Part shown: positions 46,925-54,918 of the stretch, one piece after another
Layout of the letters: each line of letters begins with the position of its first letter
Position numbering within the stretch: position 1 is the stretch's first letter
Assembly: GCF_017873095.1 (NCBI RefSeq)
Contig: NZ_JAGGJU010000002.1
Coordinates: 186,001 to 250,000, forward strand
DNA: 64,000 nucleotides
Reading direction: 5' to 3'
Source: Heterorhizobium halophytocola
GTDB lineage: Bacteria; Pseudomonadota; Alphaproteobacteria; Rhizobiales; Rhizobiaceae
Program-made: the position numbers and the translations under genes
Notes under the pieces: generated by a model
What the model was told of the DNA's origin: nothing
What the model saw: only the letters and a program-made list of their open reading frames with translations
Database searches by the model: none

Positions 46925-47190
46925 CCACAAGACCTGTCAGAATTAACCAATAGACCGGAATCCGCCTCTTTAAATATCAAAACTACAGATCGCCCCAAAA
47001 ATGAGACTGCTCATTCCCTAAAACTTGATGCTAGTGGTTTCTCGCCCGTAGGAAATAATAGGGAAATATCGTTCGGGCAGGAATTACATATTTCAAGTAT
47101 GCCACCGCATGGAGAAAGCCTCTCCAGGCGAAGCTAAACCCTGTTCTTCTTGTGAAAGAATATTGGGCGGTGGTGTGACTCGGGGGCAAG

Positions 47191-48036
47191 ATGAATTTGA
47201 AGATTGCGTTACTTCTGACGCTTAGTACAGCTCTTGCGAGCTGTCAAAGCGGGCAGCAACTTGATACGCCTGCGGCCACGCTATCTGCGCCGACAAAGAC
47301 AACGGCCAAGGTTCGCCAGATGCCCTCGCCGCAGATACCTATCGATGTCGCCGTCTATGATTTTCCGGACCTTACGGGCCAGGCAAAGCCGAACGAGAGT
47401 TTTGCCGAATACAGCCGCGCCGTCACGCAAGGCGGTAGCGCCATCCTGATCGACGTGCTCAAGCGAACCGGCAACGGGCAGTGGTTCCGCGTGGTCGAGC
47501 GTGGCGGGCTGAAGAATCTTGTGCAGGAGCGTACCCTGATCGAGAACACCCAGCGCTCCTACGGCCGTGCGAGTGGCCTGCCGCCTGTGCGCTTTGCCGG
47601 ATTGCTGCTGGAAGGCGGCATTATCGGCTACGACTCCAATGAAGTAACCGGCGGGGCTGGCGCCAAATATCTCGGCATCGGCGGCGACGTCCAGTATCGC
47701 TCCGATGTGGTGACCGTCAATCTGCGTGCCGTCAGCGTGCAGACAGGCGAAGTGCTGGCCTCGACCACCACCACCAAGCAGATCTATTCGGTCCAGGTTC
47801 GCGGGGGAGCCTACAAGTTCATCGACTCCGATTCGCTGCTGGAGATCGAACTCGGCCAGTCGCGCAACGACCCGACCTCGCTTGCCGTGCGGGAAGGGAT
47901 CGAGCTCGCGGTCTATTCGCTGGCGGTGCAGGGCGTGAAGCAGGGTCTGTGGCATCTGAAAGACCCATCGAGCGAGTCGGGTTTCGTCAGTGATTTCGAG
48001 ACATCCTATAGTGGGAAGCAAGTTCCTCGGTTCTGA
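47191..48036 (+). CDS. csgG: curli secretion channel lipoprotein CsgG
   Basis: 281 aa, outer-membrane secretion pore subunit. Signal ends in the lipobox LASC with the acylated Cys18. Mature part: IDVAVYDFPDLTGQAKPNESFAEYSRAVTQGGSAILIDVLKRTGNGQWFRVVERGGLKNLVQERTLI, then LLLEGGIIGYDSNEVTGGAGAKYLGIGGDVQYRSDVVTVNLRAV with the constriction-loop region typical of CsgG. It starts the curli-like gene set; the 246 bases before the giant curlin suggest a second promoter. Confidence 0.96.
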   Translation: MNLKIALLLTLSTALASCQSGQQLDTPAATLSAPTKTTAKVRQMPSPQIPIDVAVYDFPDLTGQAKPNESFAEYSRAVTQGGSAILIDVLKRTGNGQWFRVVERGGLKNLVQERTLIENTQRSYGRASGLPPVRFAGLLLEGGIIGYDSNEVTGGAGAKYLGIGGDVQYRSDVVTVNLRAVSVQTGEVLASTTTTKQIYSVQVRGGAYKFIDSDSLLEIELGQSRNDPTSLAVREGIELAVYSLAVQGVKQGLWHLKDPSSESGFVSDFETSYSGKQVPRF

Positions 48037-48282
48037 CGTCGCTTGAATAGATAAATTATGTAAAAATGCAGGGTCGGCGTCGATGATGTCGGCCTTTCTG
48101 CATTTTATATTCAAAGTACAGTCCCATTTTTGGGTATATATGCGTTTGTCAATTAACCTTTACTTAATAAATCTATAAGGATGTCTTGCTTGGCTACAGC
48201 GGCGGTGGCATTTAAGCATTCGTTAAGAATGAAATTCAGGATTGGCACCCGTAGAGCGTGCAGTCCCAAGGAGGGTAAAGTC
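48037..48282. other. AT-rich promoter/leader region of the giant curlin gene
   Basis: A drop in GC (TTGTCAATTAACCTTTACTTAATAAATCTATAAGG near 48146-48180) marks a likely promoter about 100 bases before the ATG. -35/-10 hexamers cannot be placed with confidence because spacing is not ideal. The ribosome site AAGGAGGG lies at 48269-48276. Confidence 0.45.
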
Positions 48283-51200
48283 ATGGCATTTCCGAGCAGA
48301 AAAATGACGCTTCTAGCAGGGGTCGCCCTGTCGGCGATCGCCGGCACCGCCGTCGCGCAGGAAGCAAACACCGGCTATATCGGTCAACGTGACCGCAGCA
48401 ACTTCGCCTACCTGTCTCAGGACGGCAGCAATGACGGCTTCATCTACCAGTACGGACAGCGCAACGTCTTCCTGCCTATCGCCAATGGCGGACCGGGCGA
48501 TGCGCAGAGCGGCTCGAACATTCTCGGCGTAGAGCAGCTCGGCACCGAAAACTTCGTCGGCGGCGACTTCCTGCAGTCCGGCAACAACACCGGCGCCATC
48601 GGCCAGTTCGGCACGCACAATGTGGTCAACCGCTTTCTGCAGACCGGCTCCAACCGCGGTGCCGTCTTCCAGGGCGGTTACAACAACCTGGCGCAGAACG
48701 TTCAGGACAGCGGCACCAACGACACGGGCATCGTCCAGCTGAACACCGACGAAAATGCAGCCGGCAACTTCGCCGCCAGCACCCAGACGGCCAGCGAGGG
48801 TGCGGTTTCCGGCACGCTGCAGGTCGGCTCCGGAAATGGCGCGATCACGGCGCAGTCGGGTGCCACCGACTCGCGTGCCATCACGCTTCAGAGCGGAACC
48901 GGGAATGGCGCCTATACCGGCCAGACGAATGTGGCGGACAGCGCTAGTGGCATCGTCCAGACCGGCAAGGGCAATACCGCTGCCAGCGGCCAGCTTTCCT
49001 CCGTCGATGCGAGCTCGCTCATCCTGCAGGATGGCAAGAACAACAATGCCATTAACGCGCAGACCAACGTAGCCGGTGCTTCTGAAACGACGGTCCAGAC
49101 AGGCAACGAGAACGAAGCCGCAAGCGTGCAGACCCTTGTGGCGAACTCTTCCGCGGCGATCGCCCAGGACGGCAACGACAACGAAGCGGCGAGTGCGCAG
49201 GCTTTCGTCTTCGGTTCGTCGACGGCGACGGTTCAGGACGGCAACAAGAATACAGCAGGCAACGGGCAGACCTTCGTCGCCGGTTCTTCGGCGGTCATCG
49301 GTCAGACCGGCAACAACAATGATGCCGCCAATGCGCAGACCCTTGTCCAGGGTTCGTCGGCAGCGATCGTTCAGTCAGGCAACAAGAACAACGCTGGCAA
49401 CGTCCAGGGTCTCGTCGCCGAGTCCTCGGCCGCTATCGGCCAGATCGGCAGGGAGAACAGCGCAGCCAACGCTCAGACGCTCGTCGGTGACGCCTCCGCT
49501 GCAATCCTTCAGGGGGGCGACGGAAACGAGGCTGCCAACGTACAGGCAGGGCTGACGGAAAGCGACGCTGCCATCCTCCAGCTTGGTAGTGACAACATCG
49601 CCGCCAATGCCCAGACGGGCGGGCTTCGCAAGACGGCTCGCATCATCCAGGGCGGCGTTGGCAACACGGCGACCAACCTGCAGTCCAACGGTGAGGGCAA
49701 TGCGGCAGCGGCTCTGCAGCTGGGTAGCAGCAACACCGGGCTCAACGTTCAGGCGGAGGGTGTGGCAAACGCTTCCGGTATCGCCCAGTTCGGCTCCGAC
49801 AACGGCGCTGCCAACCTTCAGTCCGGGGGCTCTGATGCAACCGCCGCGATCGCCCAGTTCGGCAACGGCAACGTCGCGCTCAACACCCAGGTCGATGTCG
49901 ACCCGACCGCGGCCGGGATCCTGCAGATCGGCTCCGGCAACGGTGCTGCCAACGCCCAGACGGATGTGATCGGTTCGAACGCCGGCATCGCCCAGTTCGG
50001 CTCGGCCAACATGGCGCTGAACACCCAGGAGAGCGGCAGTGACCTGACTGGTCTGATCGTCCAGGGCGGTACCGGCAACAATGCCTTCAACCTGCAGAAC
50101 GGCGTGATGGATACCACGGCCTTTATCGGTCAGTTCGGTTCCGGCAACACGGCTGGCAACATCCAGCAGGAGAAGAGCTCGGGCGTTACCGCCGCCATCT
50201 TGCAGGTCGGCACCGGCAACACCGCGCTCAACACGCAGGGTGAGCGCCAGACTGTGAGCCGCGCGGTGCCGGGCTACAATCTGACGACCAACATCTCGAT
50301 GCCGAAATACTTCATCGGTGGCTCAGGCTCCACTGGTCCGTTCCTGACTGGCCTCATAGCCGACGAAGGGTTGGCGTCCGGGACGGGCTCTGCCCCGGCG
50401 GTCGATTCCATTGCGGTTGCCGCGCAGTTCGGTAACGACAACGCCGCAGTGAACAGCCAGGTCGGCCAGCTCATCGTGCCGGAAGTGGTCCACGTGACAC
50501 AGACCGGAACGGTTTATGCGCCGAAGTATGAAGGTGGCGCTGGGATCAAGATCGGACGTTTTGTTGACAGCCCCTACACCTACTCTCAAGGCTCAACGGA
50601 CGTCACACTTCTTGACGCCGACGTGACCAACCCGCTCGGCGAAGTCACCATTCCGACAGTGGCCTCCGCAGCAGGCATTGTTCAGGTCGGCGACGAGAAT
50701 GCCGCCTTCAACTTCCAGACCGTTGCTGCCGCCTCGCTCGCCGCAACCGTCCAGATCGGCGATCATAACTTCTCGTCCAACAGCCAGACCGGAACGATCG
50801 GTGTCCTTGCCGGCACCGTGCAGAACGGCAGCAACAATGGTGCGATAACGACCCAGACGCTGGCGGTCGCTTCGGCAGCCGCCACAGTCCAGAACGGCGA
50901 CCGCAACTTTGCCGGCACCACCCAGGTGGCGAGCCTCGGCAACCTTTCGCTGATCGTCCAGGACGGCGATTACAACGCGGCCCTGGTCAACCAGTCCAAC
51001 TCGTCAGGCAACACCTCGGCGATCCTGCAGCACGCAAGTCACAGCATCGCGCTGATCGACCAGGGCGGCAGCGGCAACAGCTCGGCGGTCGTCCAGACCG
51101 GCGCCTACTCCAACGCCTGGGTCAGCCAGACGGGTAGCGCGTCGAACTCGGCGATCATCCAGTACGGCTCCGGCTCCAGCGATGCCGACCGCAACTACGC

Positions 51201-51285
51201 GGTCGTCAGCCAGTCCGGCGCCGGCCAGAACTCTCTGGTCGTGCAGCAGGGCCGGGCCAACGTCGCCTTCGTCGCTCAGAAGTGA
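48283..51285 (+). CDS. giant curlin-repeat amyloid protein (about 33 repeats)
   Basis: 1000 aa, against roughly 150 for CsgA. ATG at 48283 has AAGGAGGG upstream and gives a Sec signal (MTLLAGVALSAIAGTAVAQ). The body is built from curlin units Q-x-G-x-x-N-x-A-x3-Q; I count about 33 QxGxxN cores. Between about residues 280 and 655 they follow each other with an exact 23-residue period (each unit S/T-A-x-I-x-Q-x-G-x-x-N-x-A-x-N-x-Q-T). Repeats are interrupted by two non-repeat inserts at about 655-700 and 735-795. Predicted to be a secreted extracellular amyloid exported by CsgG. Lies between csgG and csgH. Confidence 0.92.
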   Translation: MAFPSRKMTLLAGVALSAIAGTAVAQEANTGYIGQRDRSNFAYLSQDGSNDGFIYQYGQRNVFLPIANGGPGDAQSGSNILGVEQLGTENFVGGDFLQSGNNTGAIGQFGTHNVVNRFLQTGSNRGAVFQGGYNNLAQNVQDSGTNDTGIVQLNTDENAAGNFAASTQTASEGAVSGTLQVGSGNGAITAQSGATDSRAITLQSGTGNGAYTGQTNVADSASGIVQTGKGNTAASGQLSSVDASSLILQDGKNNNAINAQTNVAGASETTVQTGNENEAASVQTLVANSSAAIAQDGNDNEAASAQAFVFGSSTATVQDGNKNTAGNGQTFVAGSSAVIGQTGNNNDAANAQTLVQGSSAAIVQSGNKNNAGNVQGLVAESSAAIGQIGRENSAANAQTLVGDASAAILQGGDGNEAANVQAGLTESDAAILQLGSDNIAANAQTGGLRKTARIIQGGVGNTATNLQSNGEGNAAAALQLGSSNTGLNVQAEGVANASGIAQFGSDNGAANLQSGGSDATAAIAQFGNGNVALNTQVDVDPTAAGILQIGSGNGAANAQTDVIGSNAGIAQFGSANMALNTQESGSDLTGLIVQGGTGNNAFNLQNGVMDTTAFIGQFGSGNTAGNIQQEKSSGVTAAILQVGTGNTALNTQGERQTVSRAVPGYNLTTNISMPKYFIGGSGSTGPFLTGLIADEGLASGTGSAPAVDSIAVAAQFGNDNAAVNSQVGQLIVPEVVHVTQTGTVYAPKYEGGAGIKIGRFVDSPYTYSQGSTDVTLLDADVTNPLGEVTIPTVASAAGIVQVGDENAAFNFQTVAAASLAATVQIGDHNFSSNSQTGTIGVLAGTVQNGSNNGAITTQTLAVASAAATVQNGDRNFAGTTQVASLGNLSLIVQDGDYNAALVNQSNSSGNTSAILQHASHSIALIDQGGSGNSSAVVQTGAYSNAWVSQTGSASNSAIIQYGSGSSDADRNYAVVSQSGAGQNSLVVQQGRANVAFVAQK

Positions 51286-51293
51286 CAGGGACG

Positions 51294-51321
51294 GGCGGGG
51301 CGCTTGAACACGCGTCCCGCC
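51294..51321 (+). other. stable hairpin between giant curlin and csgH
   Basis: GGCGGGGCGC pairs with GCGTCCCGCC (10 pairs, one G-T) around TTGAACAC, nine bases after the curlin stop. No T-run follows. It may stabilise the upstream mRNA or partly end transcription so that curlin exceeds the accessory proteins. Confidence 0.55.
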
Positions 51322-51342
51322 TTCCACACAAGGGCCTATCCG

Positions 51343-51759
51343 ATGGCGCCGCAGATCGTGTTGCTCCTTGTCGCTTTCTCTCTAGCCGGCCATGCTGGTC
51401 TGGCCGAGGCCGATGATCAGGATGCGACAAGAATCTACGGCATCCCATCGGGCAGTCAGGTTGAAGACTGCGGCATCGAGATTGCCGAAGGGGCGCTCAC
51501 CCGCCTTTCGCCTTTTCTCGATGCGGCAGACAACCTGCAAGGCTCTTATCGCCTGATGGTCATCACGTGGACGTCGGGCTCTGTCGCGGAAACGCGCCAG
51601 GAAAACCGGATCGATGCAGGCGAGCTGAAAGCCAGCAACCTGTTCATCGACCACCCGGACCGGCTTCGTGTGACCCTTGAGGTCTGGACGGAACAGGGCG
51701 CCACGGTTTGCCTTCTCGAGCATCAGCTTTCGCTCGGGAAGCAGGCCACGGATATCTGA
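51343..51759 (+). CDS. csgH: curli assembly chaperone CsgH (CsgC-like)
   Basis: 138 aa. Sec signal MAPQIVLLLVAFSLAGHAGLAEA. The mature part (about 110 aa) has the CsgC/CsgH-like immunoglobulin-type beta sandwich pattern: ...CGIEIAEGALTRLSPFL...GSYRLMVITWTSGSVAETRQENRIDAGE...DRLRVTLEVWTEQGATVCLLEHQLSL, with two Cys residues. CsgH is the alphaproteobacterial counterpart of CsgC, inhibiting premature amyloid formation in the periplasm. ATG 51343 has a modest AAGGG site; TTG 51304 lies in the hairpin. Confidence 0.85.
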   Translation: MAPQIVLLLVAFSLAGHAGLAEADDQDATRIYGIPSGSQVEDCGIEIAEGALTRLSPFLDAADNLQGSYRLMVITWTSGSVAETRQENRIDAGELKASNLFIDHPDRLRVTLEVWTEQGATVCLLEHQLSLGKQATDI

Positions 51760-51778
51760 GAAACCAGGAGTGACGAAC

Positions 51779-52390
51779 ATGACGGCATTCAAGACATACC
51801 GTACCCTGCATGGGCTGGCCGTCGGCATCGCCCTTGCCGCAGCGACGACCGCCGCCACGACGGCCAAGGCTGAAGATCTGCTCGTCCAGGACTATCAGAC
51901 CGATGCGGCGGCCGTCGGCGCGCTGATGCAGCCGATCCAGCCTTTTCTGGGAGGCGCCCAGGGGTCGACCACTTCGATCATCCAGCTCGGAAGCGCCAAC
52001 AACGCGGCGGTCAATATCGCCGGCAATGGCAGTCTCGCCCTGATACAGCAGGCCGGCGACAACAACCGTGCGATCCAGTCGATCGAGGGCAGCAGCTCGG
52101 CGCTGCTGCTTGCCCAAGGCGGGCGCAACAATTCCGTCGTGCAGGCTGCCAAGGGCAATAATGATTTCCAGCTGGTCGGCGTGTCCGGCTCCGACAACCA
52201 GGTTGCCTATGTACAGGTTGGCGACAATCTGGCTGGCGCGCTCGATGTGCGCGACTCCACCAATTCCACCGTGCTGGCGTTCCAGACGCCGCAAAGTGGA
52301 AGCTACATGATGCCGACCGGGCTGCGTGGCCTCGACAACAAGGTTGTCGTCGTGGTGCCCGGCCGAATGTATGTCCTGCCCAAACGCTAG
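51779..52390 (+). CDS. curlin-repeat protein, CsgB-like (candidate nucleator)
   Basis: 203 aa with CCAGGAG upstream. Sec signal ends at ATTAKA. About four to five curlin units follow (SIIQLGSANNAAVNIAG; LALIQQAGDNNRAIQSI; LLLAQGGRNNSVVQAA; AYVQVGDN), then a hydrophobic, basic tail VVVVVPGRMYVLPKR. In enteric curli the nucleator CsgB also has a basic last repeat; by size and tail this is the best nucleator candidate here. Role inferred. Confidence 0.8.
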   Translation: MTAFKTYRTLHGLAVGIALAAATTAATTAKAEDLLVQDYQTDAAAVGALMQPIQPFLGGAQGSTTSIIQLGSANNAAVNIAGNGSLALIQQAGDNNRAIQSIEGSSSALLLAQGGRNNSVVQAAKGNNDFQLVGVSGSDNQVAYVQVGDNLAGALDVRDSTNSTVLAFQTPQSGSYMMPTGLRGLDNKVVVVVPGRMYVLPKR

Positions 52391-52411
52391 AATTGAATGA
52401 GGATCTTCGCC

Positions 52412-52684
52412 ATGAAACTGATGATTACCGTGCTTGCCGTCGCGGCTCTCTTTGCCGCTGCCGGCAGCAGCTTCGCCTCAGAACTCGTCTACCGCCCTGT
52501 CAACCCGTCGCTCGGCGGCGATCCGCTGAACGGCAGCTGGCTGCTGTCCCAGGCGAGCGCCCAGGGGGCGGGTGCCAGCGGCGATTCCGGCTTCTCGATC
52601 GATTTCCCGGACTTTGGCGGCGTCGATCAGCCGGCGACCGATCCCACCGACCTTCCGGACGTCGACACCAGCACCGGCGGCTGA
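52412..52684 (+). CDS. csgF: curli production assembly protein CsgF
   Basis: 90 aa. Sec signal ends at SSFA. The mature N-terminus SELVYRPVNPSLGGDPLNGSWLLSQASAQ is the CsgF signature that inserts into the CsgG pore. The rest is shorter than enteric CsgF (about 120 mature residues) and very Asp-rich (DFGGVDQPATDPTDLPDVD). Start 52412 preferred over 52397 for its GAGG spacing. Last gene before a terminator. Confidence 0.92.
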   Translation: MKLMITVLAVAALFAAAGSSFASELVYRPVNPSLGGDPLNGSWLLSQASAQGAGASGDSGFSIDFPDFGGVDQPATDPTDLPDVDTSTGG

Positions 52685-52702
52685 TCCGGCCGGCTCACGG
52701 AA

Positions 52703-52730
52703 AAGGGGCCGTTTAACAGCCCCTTCTTCG
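52703..52730 (+). terminator. Rho-independent terminator after csgF
   Basis: AAGGGGC pairs with GCCCCTT around CGTTTAACA, followed by CTTCG. It ends the csgG-to-csgF transcript; in the other direction AAGGGGC...GCCCCTTTTCC also gives a usable terminator for the minus-strand curlin gene's antisense side. Confidence 0.65.
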
Positions 52731-52749
52731 CAGCTCTGAAGAGATGCAC

Positions 52750-53154
52750 TCAACGCTGGCGGATGATCGCCACGTTGCCCGTGCCCTGCTGGCTGATGAA
52801 AGCCTGGTGCCCGACACCCGTCTGCTGGATGGTGGCGGCATTCATGTAGCCGACCTGCTGGATGAAGCCGACATTGCCTGTGCCGGTTTGCTCGATCGAC
52901 GCCGTGTTGAACTCGCCGCTCTGATAGACAAGCGAGAGATTGCCGACCAGCGAACTGCTGTTGACGGCCGGACGTGCGGCATCCAGGACCTTCATCGATG
53001 GTGTAAAGATGTCGGCAGTGCTGATCGCGGCCGAAGCGGTGCCCGATGCCTGTGGTACAAAGGCAAGCGACATTGCCGAGGGGCCGGCGCTGGCAGATGC
53101 AGCAAAGAACATTCCGACCGCAAAAGAGATGTAAGCAGCATTTTTATTGTACAT
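52750..53154 (-). CDS. CsgA-sized curlin-repeat protein on the opposite strand
   Basis: 134 aa. ATG at 53154 follows GGGGAG. Sec signal (YISFAVGMFFAASASA). A non-repeat spacer of about 60 residues is followed by four tidy curlin units at the C-terminus: LSLVYQSGEFNTASIEQ, TGTGNVGFIQQ, VGYMNAATIQQ and TGVGHQAFISQQGTGNVAIIRQR. The arginine-containing tail resembles a terminal capping or nucleating unit. Convergent with csgF, separated by a terminator. Confidence 0.85.
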   Translation of the reverse strand: MYNKNAAYISFAVGMFFAASASAGPSAMSLAFVPQASGTASAAISTADIFTPSMKVLDAARPAVNSSSLVGNLSLVYQSGEFNTASIEQTGTGNVGFIQQVGYMNAATIQQTGVGHQAFISQQGTGNVAIIRQR

Positions 53155-53162
53155 TGTTGTAC

Positions 53163-53182
53163 TCCCCGTTCCGTTGTGGGGA
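53163..53182 (-). promoter_or_regulatory. hairpin that would mask the ribosome site of the minus-strand curlin
   Basis: On the minus strand TCCCC pairs with GGGGA around ACAACGGAAC; the GGGGA arm is the ribosome-binding site of the gene starting at 53154. A 5-pair stem is marginal but could act as a temperature- or factor-sensitive switch. Confidence 0.4.
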
Positions 53183-53308
53183 AACAATGCCATTCAGCGA
53201 TTAAGATATACGTCACTGAAGATGGTATTCGAAATGTTTAAAAGCGCGAAGAATGCGAATATATGATTTAACTGCTTGTAAACCCTGCTGCGGCCGTGCT
53301 GGACAATG

Positions 53309-54172
53309 TCAGTTCTGCTCGGCAATGCGCCATTGCTGATCGAAGGCACGGTCGATAATGGCCAGCTTTTCCATCTGCTGGGCAATAAAGCCATCGACGA
53401 ATTCCGCCGAGACCCAGATGGTCGAACGTCCTTTGGCGCCTTCCCATCCCAGGATGCCGGACGCTTCGCCCTCACTGATCTTGCGGGCGGAGTGGGAGCG
53501 CGACAGCCGGAAGCCTGTGACCACTTCCTGAATCGATCGCAGGCGGGTGTGATATCGTGCGCGCCGTTCGTCGTGTCGATCGATCGAGAGGATGAGCCGC
53601 TCCATGATAAGAAAGCCGCTATTGATCGACATGAAATGCGCGATCGGCGCGGCCGGTTCGCGAATGAGCGCGCTCTGTAGCAAGCCTTCCGCAACCATGG
53701 GCTGAAAGTGAGACAGCCTGTTATGCGCGCGGCTGTGCGCGCAGCGTCCACCATCATCCAGCCTGTCGAGGGTCGCGAGATGGATCTCGACCCAGAGCCG
53801 GAAAGCCTCGATCGTCGAGGCCGTGGGTACCAGCACCCGGATGCGCTTGTCGCGACGGTGCGGTCTCTGGGTGAGGATGCCGTATTGCAGCATTTCGCCG
53901 AGAAATGCGGCCGCCGTATTTCGGCTGGTCACGCGATGCTGCTGTATGACCTCGAGAAAGTTTGCCGCATTGAACTCATCCTGGCGGTTCTGATTGCAAA
54001 GCTGGAAATAGAGCGATAACCCGACATGCCCCATCAGCCATCGGTGCTGGGTGGCAAAAACACCTGCAAAGCGTGGATCTTGCTCATTGACCGATAACAG
54101 CGCAGCGGATTGTTGCTGTATGGCAACCAACGGTATGCGTTTACCTATCTTCGCTGAAATCTCGATATTCAT
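53309..54172 (-). CDS. unrecognised protein with two winged-helix-like regions (candidate curli-locus regulator)
   Basis: 287 aa, no signal peptide or membrane segment. Region 1 (about 65-118) reads FLEVIQQHRVTSRNTAAAFLGEMLQYGILTQRPHRRDKRIRVLVPT, the helix-turn-helix plus wing of a MarR-type protein. Region 2 (about 220-280) reads VVTGFRLSRSHSARKISEGEASGILGWEGAKGRSTIWVSAEFVDGFIAQQM, a second HTH-and-wing-like pattern. No family could be named. Upstream of and same strand as the CsgA-sized curlin. Confidence 0.6.
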   Translation of the reverse strand: MNIEISAKIGKRIPLVAIQQQSAALLSVNEQDPRFAGVFATQHRWLMGHVGLSLYFQLCNQNRQDEFNAANFLEVIQQHRVTSRNTAAAFLGEMLQYGILTQRPHRRDKRIRVLVPTASTIEAFRLWVEIHLATLDRLDDGGRCAHSRAHNRLSHFQPMVAEGLLQSALIREPAAPIAHFMSINSGFLIMERLILSIDRHDERRARYHTRLRSIQEVVTGFRLSRSHSARKISEGEASGILGWEGAKGRSTIWVSAEFVDGFIAQQMEKLAIIDRAFDQQWRIAEQN

Positions 54173-54918
54173 CGTAGATCAATTCGGTAGAAAACTCAGA
54201 AGAGAATTGTTTGATGCTTTTCAGCGAATTTGAGAAGTGATCGAAACGTTTTTCGATAACGACCTGGCGCGGCATTCAGGGAAATAAAATCTCAAGCAAC
54301 ATAGCCTCCCTATGTTTGAAATTTATTTCATGGATATAAGTGAGATAGTAAATATGAGGCAACTACATTATTCGTCGCGCGAGTGGCTTTTTTTGTAACA
54401 CTTTCTAGGTGCAAGGCGACAATATATCAAAATGATGACGGTGCCGCCTTGCAGATTTGTATCGTTGACTGTCGGTTCAATTTTACCAAGAGTCCCATAA
54501 GACTTTCCATTACGGGTCGCAAAACGAACTATGATTGTTCCAGTCTCGCTAAGCTTGGTCTGCCTCGGCGGTTCAGTTCAGTTCGGTTTGGTGGCTGCGC
54601 CGCTGGACTGACAAACCAGGTTGGCCTGATATATGTCTCTCCGGCATGCCATGGGCATTGCTTCCTCAGGCGCTTATTCGAAGTTCGGCTCGCCTGCCTC
54701 TGGACCGCAAGGAAGGCCAACCATGTTGTCCAAGGGCCGTTCGCTCAAGTGTGGCATGTCGCCGAGCAGGAAGCTGGCGAGCCCCGGCTTATTTGCCTGT
54801 GGCTTGAGAAGCGGCGACCACTATCCTGGTTTCTTCTGGTCTGGTTCCCGCAATCTTGCCCTCGCCACCTGTCCTTCCCACATAACGGCGAACCCGATTG
54901 TTCATTCGAGAGGCGCCC
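54173..54918. other. low-GC intergenic region
   Basis: About 745 bases. The left 300 bases are AT-rich (TGAAATTTATTTCATGG near 54330 is an imperfect palindrome) and likely hold the promoter of the leftward regulator-like gene. A 179-codon plus-strand frame from 54383 has atypical composition, no ribosome site and no domain, and overlaps the next gene; it was not accepted. Confidence 0.5.

Noticed and set aside
48800-50250. Regular 69-bp periodicity that could suggest a CRISPR or satellite array
   Set aside because: The period is three times the 23-residue curlin unit and lies in an intact coding frame; DNA copies are diverged, not identical, and no spacer/repeat alternation is seen.
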